Source: an uncultured Erysipelotrichaceae bacterium
GTDB taxonomy: Bacteria; Bacillota_I; Bacilli_A; Acholeplasmatales; Anaeroplasmataceae
Length of the DNA stretch: 12,105 nt
NCBI GenBank assembly: GCA_902796895.1
Contig: CADBQV010000025.1
Coordinates: 1-12,105, forward strand
Reading direction: 5' to 3'
The notes under the pieces: generated by a model
Told to the model about the DNA's origin: nothing
Seen by the model: the letters and a program-made list of their open reading frames with translations, nothing else
Databases searched by the model: none
In this document: positions 7,232-12,105 of the stretch, piece by piece
How the letters are laid out: the number at the start of each line of letters is the position of its first letter
How positions within the stretch are numbered: position 1 is the stretch's first letter
Made by a program: the position numbers and the translations under genes

Positions 7232-8509
7232 ATGAAAATATTTAAAAGAATATTATTTACAGTTTTAGCAATTGTTACATTACTTTTAGTTGTAGCTATT
7301 ATATTTTTAATCATTTTATATGATGGTTCATCAATCGATAGTGATTTTGATAAATCTAAATCATATAAAAATGTTGATGAAATTATAGGCGATAGCTTTA
7401 GTAATTCAATTGATAATATTTATAATTCTAAAGCTGATTCAATTTATAGTGATAATAAAATAAATATAACAATTACAGAAGATGAATTAGATAATTATGT
7501 TATTGAACTTGTAAGAAATAATATCAATAAAAATTATTTAAAGGATGAATTTAGTATTAATAAATCTAATAGTGTAGAAGTTAATAGCTTAAATTTCTTA
7601 ATTGGAAATGATTCTATTACAATAAGAACAAGAATTACATTCTTATCTTTTTATAAAACTAAAGTAGATTTAATAAGTGATGCTAAAATAGAAGATGGTA
7701 AATTAAAATTCACATTTAATGAAATTAAATTAGGTGGTAAAATTGGTATTTCAAGAGGCTTTGTTAAAAATACTTTAAATGCCTTAAATATTAAATTAAA
7801 GGATAAAGATAGTGAAATCTTTAAAATAGATTCTAATAATTTAGCACTATATTTAAATTTTGATGAATTATTAGAAAGCTATATAACAAATCAATTAATA
7901 GCTAATAATATTAAAAAATTAGATTATACAGTTAAAGCAAGTACTGATGGCCTTTTTGTTTCAATTGATACTAATAAATTATTTAAGCCAACAACACTAA
8001 ATACATATCCAGCATTTAATAATTTAGAATTTAGAACTGAAGCAAATAATAAATTATTAGTTACTAATCCTAATACAATAGATTTATATGAAGAAACATT
8101 TAATAAATTAATTAATGATTCTTATAATGATGTATCAGATGATTATAATTTAAAAAGTAGCTTTAAAGTAGGCAAAAAAGATTTTAGTGTTTTACTTTAT
8201 GATGTATGTAATTATGATTTATCTACATTAGATTTAAAAACAAAAATTGAATTATCAAATACAGAAAGTGATGTAGATATTCCATTAATTGCTAAAACTT
8301 CAATTGATACATTAAAGGATTCATTAGGAAACGTTAGTGATATTGTAGTTAAAATTGAAAGCATAAAATTAAATGAAATTGAAAATAGTGTTTCTATTTT
8401 TAATGAAATAAAAATTCCAATTGATAAATTAACTAATAATGAATTTTATGTTACAGATTTACAATTGAATAAGGAAAATGAAAAATTAATTTTAAGTATT
8501 AAAAAATAA
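7232..8509 (+). CDS. membrane-anchored extracytoplasmic protein, function unknown (possibly YpmS/DUF2140-like)
   Basis: This 425-residue protein has a basic start (MKIFKR) and one strong hydrophobic helix (about 7-30). There is no cysteine after the helix, so it is a signal anchor rather than a lipoprotein. The rest is hydrophilic and rich in N, D, K, S and I, with alternating patterns suggesting beta structure, so most of it should lie outside the membrane. Two segments look alike: ITITEDELDNYVIELVRNNI (79-98) and LYLNFDELLESYITNQLIAN (206-225), suggesting a duplicated domain. The build of one anchor followed by a 'helix-then-sheet' element recalls YpmS/DUF2140 or other lipid-binding-like domains, but I cannot assign it. 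The start is 3 bp after the previous stop, with AGAGGT as ribosome site, so translation is probably coupled. Confidence 0.8.
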   Translation: MKIFKRILFTVLAIVTLLLVVAIIFLIILYDGSSIDSDFDKSKSYKNVDEIIGDSFSNSIDNIYNSKADSIYSDNKINITITEDELDNYVIELVRNNINKNYLKDEFSINKSNSVEVNSLNFLIGNDSITIRTRITFLSFYKTKVDLISDAKIEDGKLKFTFNEIKLGGKIGISRGFVKNTLNALNIKLKDKDSEIFKIDSNNLALYLNFDELLESYITNQLIANNIKKLDYTVKASTDGLFVSIDTNKLFKPTTLNTYPAFNNLEFRTEANNKLLVTNPNTIDLYEETFNKLINDSYNDVSDDYNLKSSFKVGKKDFSVLLYDVCNYDLSTLDLKTKIELSNTESDVDIPLIAKTSIDTLKDSLGNVSDIVVKIESIKLNEIENSVSIFNEIKIPIDKLTNNEFYVTDLQLNKENEKLILSIKK

Positions 8510-8518
8510 TGGTGTTAT

Positions 8519-9472
8519 ATGTTATTAAATGAATTATTAAATATTAAATATCCAATTATTCAAGGTGCTATGGCTAATATATCTGATGGCTTATTTGCAG
8601 CTAAGGTATCTAATGCCGGTGCCCTTGGTGTAATTGCATCGGGATCACACGATTCAAGTTGGGTAGAAGAACAAATATTAATCGCAAAAGAAAATACTAA
8701 TAAGCCATTTGCAGTAAATGTAATGATGTTATCACCATATGCTGATTCTATTTTTGATGTTATTATTAAAAATGATGTAAAAATAGTTACAACTGGTGCT
8801 GGATTTCCTACTAAGCATATGAAAAGCTTAGTAGAAAACAATATTAAAGTAATTCCAGTTATCGCATCTGTTGCGATGGCAAAAAGAGCTGAAAGATATG
8901 GAGCTTTTGCAGTAGTTGCTGAAGGTACTGAATCAGGTGGTCATGTAGGTGAAGAGACAACCCTTGTTTTAGTTAAAGCCGTAAAGGATGAAATAAATAT
9001 CCCTGTAATTGCTGCAGGTGGTATAGCTACAGGTAGCCAGTTTAATGCCGCACTTTCACTTGGTGCTATAGGTATACAAGCAGGTACTATATTTTTAGCA
9101 AGCAAGGAATGTAATATTTCAGATGAATATAAAAACATAATTATTAAAGCTAAAGATATCGATACTGTAGTAACAGGAAGAAGCTTAAGTGCGCCTGTTA
9201 GAGTTTATAGAAATAAAATGGCTAAATATTATTTAGAATTAGAACGTGAAATGGAATCACGATTAGAGCTTGAAAAGCTTACAATTGGATCTTTAGAAAA
9301 AGCCATTAAAGGAGACGTTGATAACGGTTCTTTAATGATGGGTATGGATGCATGCTTAATTAAAGAAATTAAATCAATTGAAGATATATTAAAGGATTTA
9401 ATGGATGAATTAAAAGAATCTAAAAAAGAATTAGATTTATTATTTGAAAAATCAATAAATAATAATTTTTAA
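8519..9472 (+). CDS. fabK: FabK-type enoyl-ACP reductase II / nitronate monooxygenase family flavoenzyme
   Basis: This is a 317-residue FMN TIM barrel of the FabK/nitronate monooxygenase family. FabK reduces trans-2-enoyl-ACP with NAD(P)H in the last step of fatty acid elongation. FabK-like signatures are YPIIQGAMANISDG (11-24), SNAGALG (31-37), NVMMLSP (67-73), TTGAGFP (91-97), AEGTESGGHVGE (134-145) with the catalytic-site H142, AAGGIATG (165-172) and the phosphate-site GTIF (189-192). The C-terminal GDVDNGSLMMG matches the FabK ending better than that of nitronate monooxygenases. It is the last gene of the operon and has no acyl carrier protein or other fab genes around it, which leaves the substrate open. 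The ribosome site is weak (GGTG, 8511-8514), 9 bp after the previous stop. Family confidence is high; the FabK-versus-NMO call is moderate. Confidence 0.85.
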   Translation: MLLNELLNIKYPIIQGAMANISDGLFAAKVSNAGALGVIASGSHDSSWVEEQILIAKENTNKPFAVNVMMLSPYADSIFDVIIKNDVKIVTTGAGFPTKHMKSLVENNIKVIPVIASVAMAKRAERYGAFAVVAEGTESGGHVGEETTLVLVKAVKDEINIPVIAAGGIATGSQFNAALSLGAIGIQAGTIFLASKECNISDEYKNIIIKAKDIDTVVTGRSLSAPVRVYRNKMAKYYLELEREMESRLELEKLTIGSLEKAIKGDVDNGSLMMGMDACLIKEIKSIEDILKDLMDELKESKKELDLLFEKSINNNF

Positions 9473-9477
9473 TTAAT

Positions 9478-9507
9478 AAAGACATCATCTGATGTCTTTT
9501 ATATTTT
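9478..9507 (+). terminator. short hairpin with T-rich tail after fabK (terminator or attenuator)
   Basis: AAAGACATC (9478-9486) pairs perfectly with GATGTCTTT (9491-9499) around the loop ATCT, followed by TATATTTT. The GC content of the stem is modest and the T-run is interrupted, so termination may be partial. Only about 10 bp remain before the next start codon. Confidence 0.65.
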
Positions 9508-9513
9508 GAGGTG
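9508..9513 (+). promoter_or_regulatory. ribosome binding site deciding the CPBP protease start
   Basis: GAGGTG sits just upstream of the ATG at 9518. The longest reading frame begins at a TTG at 9506 that overlaps this site, so the TTG cannot use it. The ATG at 9518 is therefore the likely start. Confidence 0.75.
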
Positions 9514-9517
9514 CTTT

Positions 9518-10333
9518 ATGGAAGAAAATAAACCGGTTTATGAACATAAATCTATGAAAAGATATGTAATATCTATATTATTACTTTTCTTATTCTTATT
9601 AGTTTTAGGTTCTATATTTATTTATTTATCTTGCTTTATAATAGGCAGTATTAAAAATTTAAATACTTCATTAATAATGGAATCATTATCTAAAAATAAA
9701 GATGAATTAAATGCTATAGATAAAAATATAGTAGATGCTATGTATTTTTCACAAGGCTTAGGTAATTTCTTTACTTATTTAATATTGTTTATAACTATAT
9801 CATTACTATTAAAAAAAGATTTAAAGGAAGATTTATTTAAATTAAAAGAAAGTCCTAAGTTTTATTCTTTATATACAATAATAGCTATTATTTCATTTGT
9901 AGTTATAACACTTTTAATTAATTTCTTATTTTCAAAAATAGTATCAGATAGTGATAATCAAAATGTAATTGTAAATATATTAAAAGGTAATGGTTGTGCA
10001 TTCATGATTATATCTACATGTATATTCGCACCAGTAGTAGAAGAATTAATATATAGAGATTCAATATATAAATTAATTGATAATTATGCACCTAAATTAA
10101 AATTAGTTTTATTCTATATTATTTCATCACTTGCTTTTGCACTTCCACATATGATATCTTCAATAGGTAAAGTAGACTTTCTAACTTACATATTACAATT
10201 AATTCCATATTTATTATGTGGATTAATGCTTGCATTAATTTATCATAAATCTAAATTTAATATATATGTTACAATATTATGTCATATGGCAAATAATATT
10301 ATTGCTTGTATTCAAGTATTTATAGGAGGATAA
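9518..10333 (+). CDS. CPBP family intramembrane metalloprotease (type II CAAX protease-like)
   Basis: CPBP (Abi) proteins are multi-pass membrane glutamic/metallo-type proteases related to Rce1. In Gram-positives they are linked to processing or immunity for peptides, often with unknown substrates. With the start at 9518 the protein has 271 residues and several hydrophobic helices (about 16-43, 80-98, 115-140, 159-173, 194-211, 221-243, 247-267). All three motifs are present: EELIYR (E175, E176, R180), FALPH (F207, H211) and HMANN (H256, N260). The active site therefore looks complete. It is followed by the flavin-reductase-like gene 1 bp after its stop; the ribosome site of that gene (GGAGGA, 10325-10330) encodes the final Gly-Gly here. 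No bacteriocin precursor gene was seen nearby, so the substrate is unknown. Confidence 0.9.
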   Translation: MEENKPVYEHKSMKRYVISILLLFLFLLVLGSIFIYLSCFIIGSIKNLNTSLIMESLSKNKDELNAIDKNIVDAMYFSQGLGNFFTYLILFITISLLLKKDLKEDLFKLKESPKFYSLYTIIAIISFVVITLLINFLFSKIVSDSDNQNVIVNILKGNGCAFMIISTCIFAPVVEELIYRDSIYKLIDNYAPKLKLVLFYIISSLAFALPHMISSIGKVDFLTYILQLIPYLLCGLMLALIYHKSKFNIYVTILCHMANNIIACIQVFIGG

Positions 10334-10334
10334 T

Positions 10335-10838
10335 ATGCTAAAAAAAGATTTATTAGAATTTAATAGAAATGTATTTGATGAATTAAATTTTAAATGGGGT
10401 ATAATCACTGCTGGTGATAAGACAACTAAAGTTAATTCAATGACTGTATCATGGGGTGGCTTTGGTGTTTTGTGGAACAAATATGTATGCTATATATTTG
10501 TTAGAAAATCAAGATATACTCATGATATATTAGATAATACTGATTCACTTACTATTTCATTTTTAACTGATGAATATAAAAAAGAAAAAATATATATGGG
10601 AAGGATATCAGGTAGAGATGAAAATAAATATGAAAAATCAAATTTACATATAACATTTGATCCTGATTATAATGGTTATTATATAAAAGAAGCACAGTAT
10701 GCTTTTAAAATGAAAGTAATTTATAAAACAGACTTACTTGATTTACCAAAAGATATAATGGATAATTTCTATAAGGATAATGATTATCATACAATGTATG
10801 TATGTGAAATAAAACAATATTTAGAAAATTTAGAATAA
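10335..10838 (+). CDS. flavin reductase-like / FMN-binding split-barrel protein
   Basis: This 167-residue protein looks like the flavoredoxin/flavin-reductase split-barrel family, which binds FMN and either reduces free flavin or passes electrons. Recognisable parts are WGIITAGD (21-28), NSMTVSWGGFGVLW (34-47), VRKSRYTHDIL (56-66), the TISFLTDEY segment (73-81) and GRDENK (93-98). The order and spacing match anaerobe proteins annotated as 'flavin reductase family protein'. The true electron donor and acceptor are unknown. Its start is 1 bp after the CPBP gene stop with a GGAGGA site, so the two are almost certainly co-translated, although their functions have no obvious link. It ends at the convergent terminator shared with the CarD gene. 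Confidence 0.88.
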   Translation: MLKKDLLEFNRNVFDELNFKWGIITAGDKTTKVNSMTVSWGGFGVLWNKYVCYIFVRKSRYTHDILDNTDSLTISFLTDEYKKEKIYMGRISGRDENKYEKSNLHITFDPDYNGYYIKEAQYAFKMKVIYKTDLLDLPKDIMDNFYKDNDYHTMYVCEIKQYLENLE

Positions 10839-10875
10839 AAAAATAAAGCCAATTTCATATTGGCTTTATATATTT
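10836..10875. terminator. bidirectional terminator between convergent genes
   Basis: A perfect 11-bp stem, ATAAAGCCAAT (10843-10853) / ATTGGCTTTAT (10859-10869), has a 5-nt loop TTCAT. On the minus strand it is followed at once by a run of Ts (the A-run 10837-10842), a good terminator for the CarD gene. On the plus strand the tail ATATTTTT is weaker but usable. The stem contains the CarD stop codon. Confidence 0.9.
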
Positions 10876-11372
10876 TTAATTATTTCATTTTGTAATTTTT
10901 CAAGCATTATATGCTTATCGATTGATAATACATAAGAAAATTCTTCAACAATTAATTTTAAAGCATCCTTCATAGCTATTTCATCAGCTGCATGTAATTT
11001 TCTTGTTTTATCTTTTAAGCTTATTTCATGTTTTTTAATAGACTTTAGCATTGATAAAGTTTTTTGTCTATTACATTCTTTAATAATATCAGTAAATACT
11101 TTTTTTCTTTCATTATCATTATCAATCCAAAAAGTTTCAATGAAAGGAATTTGATTTATTAAATCATTGATATTATTACTATCTAATAGTGGATGCAATC
11201 TTTCTATAGTAGATTGACTATTAACTGGTAAAGTAATTTTTGTATTAGAATCATCAAGAGGATTCATAACATAGAAATCTTTTACAATGTTATTTAAATT
11301 CATTTGTATAATGTTATTGACTTTGCATATACCATAAGTAGTATAGACAATAACATCACCGATTTGATACAT
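10866..11372 (-). CDS. CarD family transcriptional regulator
   Basis: CarD/CdnL proteins bind the RNA polymerase beta subunit through an N-terminal Tudor-like RID domain and contact promoter DNA with a helical C-terminal domain, stabilising open complexes. The 168-residue protein opens with the hallmark MYQIGDVIVYTTYGICKV (1-18), and the RID fold should cover about 1-60. The remainder (about 70-168) is predicted to be mostly helical and basic in the middle (RKKVFTD, NRQKTLSMLKSIKKHE), as expected. The start is an ATG seven bases after AAGGAGG (11380-11386 complement). It has its own well-formed promoter and terminator, so it is transcribed alone, divergently from queH. Bacillota often have several CarD-domain proteins; which subtype this is cannot be told. 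Confidence 0.9.
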   Translation of the reverse strand: MYQIGDVIVYTTYGICKVNNIIQMNLNNIVKDFYVMNPLDDSNTKITLPVNSQSTIERLHPLLDSNNINDLINQIPFIETFWIDNDNERKKVFTDIIKECNRQKTLSMLKSIKKHEISLKDKTRKLHAADEIAMKDALKLIVEEFSYVLSIDKHIMLEKLQNEIIKNI

Positions 11373-11427
11373 TAATTAGCCTCCTTTTCCCTTATTTTTT
11401 TAAAAAACTAGAAACTTCCCTGACTAC

Positions 11428-11456
11428 ATTATATCACAACACAAAAAAAATTTCAA
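11428..11456 (-). promoter_or_regulatory. sigma-A-type promoter of the CarD gene
   Basis: Read on the minus strand: TTGAAA (11456-11451), a 17-bp spacer with a T-tract, then TATAAT (11433-11428) preceded by TGA, which gives an extended -10. This is the best consensus promoter in the window. Transcription should start near 11421, giving a leader of about 50 nt. Confidence 0.85.
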
Positions 11457-11483
11457 AACTTAAAATGATGTTTTTAATTGTAA

Positions 11484-11505
11484 ATTTTTATTGTATAATA
11501 AAAAT
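11484..11505 (+). promoter_or_regulatory. queH promoter -10 region inside a palindrome
   Basis: ATTTTTATT (11484-11492) and AATAAAAAT (11497-11505) are perfect inverted arms around GTAT, and TATAAT lies at 11494-11499. The core 11487-11502 differs from the element at 3349-3364 at one base only (G for A). No consensus -35 is visible 17 bp upstream (TTTTTA). The start codon lies 20 bp downstream. Confidence 0.5.
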
Positions 11506-11521
11506 ATGTGGAGAATGAAAT

Positions 11522-12105
11522 ATGATAAATAATTATAATGAATTTTTAAATTTCATCAAAAATTTAGATTATAAGCCTAAGCTATTATTACATTGTTGTT
11601 GTGCACCTTGCTCAACACATACATTAAAAATATTAAAAGATTATTTTGATATTACAATATTTTATTCTAATGATAATATTTCATTAAAAGAAGAATATTT
11701 AAAAAGATTAAATGAGATAAAAAGATTCATTTCACTTTTTGATAAAAATATTAAATTAATATATGATGAATATAATAATGATGATTTTAACGTGGCTATA
11801 AAAGGATATGAAAATTTAGGTGAAAAAAGTAAAAGATGTTATTTATGTTATAAATTAAGATTAGAAAAAACTGCAATTAAGGCTAAAGAATTAAATTTTG
11901 ATTTTTTCACAACAAGCTTATCAATATCTCCATATAAAATATCACGTTGGATTAATGAAATAGGATATGATTTAGAAAATAAATATAATATTAAATATCT
12001 TTTTTCTGATTTTAAAAAGGATGAAGGATATAAAGATAGTATAAAAATGTCAAAAGAATATGATTTATATAGACAGGATTATTGTGGATGTATATATTCT
12101 TATAA
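11522..12105 (+). CDS. queH: epoxyqueuosine reductase QueH, 3' end outside window
   Basis: QueH catalyses the last step of queuosine synthesis in tRNA, reducing epoxyqueuosine, and is a non-homologous alternative to QueG. The frame runs open from ATG 11522 to the window end (194 codons plus two bases). All cysteine motifs of the family are present: HCCCAPC (C25-C27, C30), CYLC (C106, C109) and CGC (C188, C190); they serve an iron-sulfur cluster and a metal site. TTSLSISPYK (130-139) and RQDYCGCIYS (184-193) are also typical. Because CGC-IYS normally lies very close to the C-terminus, only a few residues should be missing. The ribosome site is GGAG (11510-11513). An ATG at 11515 is in another frame. 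It is divergent from the CarD gene across 149 bp; no other queuosine gene is in view. Confidence 0.93.
   Translation, partial: MINNYNEFLNFIKNLDYKPKLLLHCCCAPCSTHTLKILKDYFDITIFYSNDNISLKEEYLKRLNEIKRFISLFDKNIKLIYDEYNNDDFNVAIKGYENLGEKSKRCYLCYKLRLEKTAIKAKELNFDFFTTSLSISPYKISRWINEIGYDLENKYNIKYLFSDFKKDEGYKDSIKMSKEYDLYRQDYCGCIYSY

Noticed and set aside
7009..7314. Minus-strand 101-residue ORF opposite the 68-residue gene
   Set aside because: The plus-strand genes have strong ribosome sites and tight coupling; this frame has none and looks like a shadow of hydrophobic coding sequence.
8560..9138. Minus-strand ORFs inside the fabK gene
   Set aside because: fabK is unambiguous on the plus strand; no motif or start signal supports the antisense frames.
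9506..9517. TTG start four codons upstream for the CPBP protease
   Set aside because: It overlaps the GAGGTG ribosome site, which is correctly placed only for the ATG at 9518.
10277..10480. Minus-strand ORF across the CPBP/flavin reductase junction
   Set aside because: It spans the junction of two coupled genes and has no ribosome site or family resemblance.
9518..10838. Bacteriocin immunity/processing cluster built on the CPBP protease
   Set aside because: No small precursor peptide with a leader (for example double-glycine) and no dedicated exporter is adjacent; the neighbour is a flavin reductase-like protein.
1..12105. UGA read as tryptophan (Mycoplasma-type code)
   Set aside because: Recognised proteins are complete without any in-frame TGA and all their tryptophans are TGG; absence of TGA stops alone does not prove reassignment.

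Overview
The window is extremely AT-rich (well under a third G+C by eye). Arginine is mostly AGA, Shine-Dalgarno sites are strong GGAGG types, genes are tightly packed, and the protein families are typical of low-GC Gram-positives. I infer an anaerobic or oxygen-sensitive member of the Bacillota, perhaps a gut Bacilli or Erysipelotrichia-like lineage or a clostridial relative; the genus cannot be read from the sequence. All visible tryptophans are TGG and the ORFs run full length under the bacterial code. No rRNA, tRNA, CRISPR array, insertion sequence or phage gene was seen. The longest gene-free stretch is about 150 bp (11373-11521).

Layout, left to right. (1) 1-2080: the 3' part of an ABC ATPase gene, overlapping by 8 bp the gene for its roughly twelve-helix permease; together an exporter of unknown substrate. 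(2) 2129-3268: a class A flavodiiron protein (FprA, an O2/NO reductase) behind an AT-rich palindrome that covers its putative -10, closed by a clear terminator at 3287-3324. (3) 3386-9472: a tightly spaced unit of an SbcD-like nuclease, an SbcC/YhaN-like ATPase with a membrane hairpin inside its coiled coil, a DUF1294 membrane protein, a 68-residue two-helix protein, a 425-residue membrane-anchored extracytoplasmic protein, and a FabK-type flavoenzyme. (4) 9518-10838: a CPBP-family intramembrane protease and a flavin-reductase-like protein, behind a short hairpin with little room for a promoter of their own. (5) 10866-11372 (minus): a CarD-family RNA polymerase-binding regulator, convergent with (4) across a shared bidirectional terminator. 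(6) 11522-end: queH, epoxyqueuosine reductase, divergent from carD and cut by the window end only just before its expected C-terminus.

How the genes might work together is mostly inference. SbcD-like and SbcC-like proteins form a nuclease-ATPase pair, and here the ATPase appears tethered to the membrane and co-transcribed with three further membrane proteins. Three flavoproteins (FprA, FabK-like, flavin-reductase-like) suggest a redox/oxygen-handling theme. The most interesting regulatory signal is a nearly identical 16-bp palindromic element, TTTATTRTATAATAAA, at the -10 positions of both the SbcD-like operon and queH.
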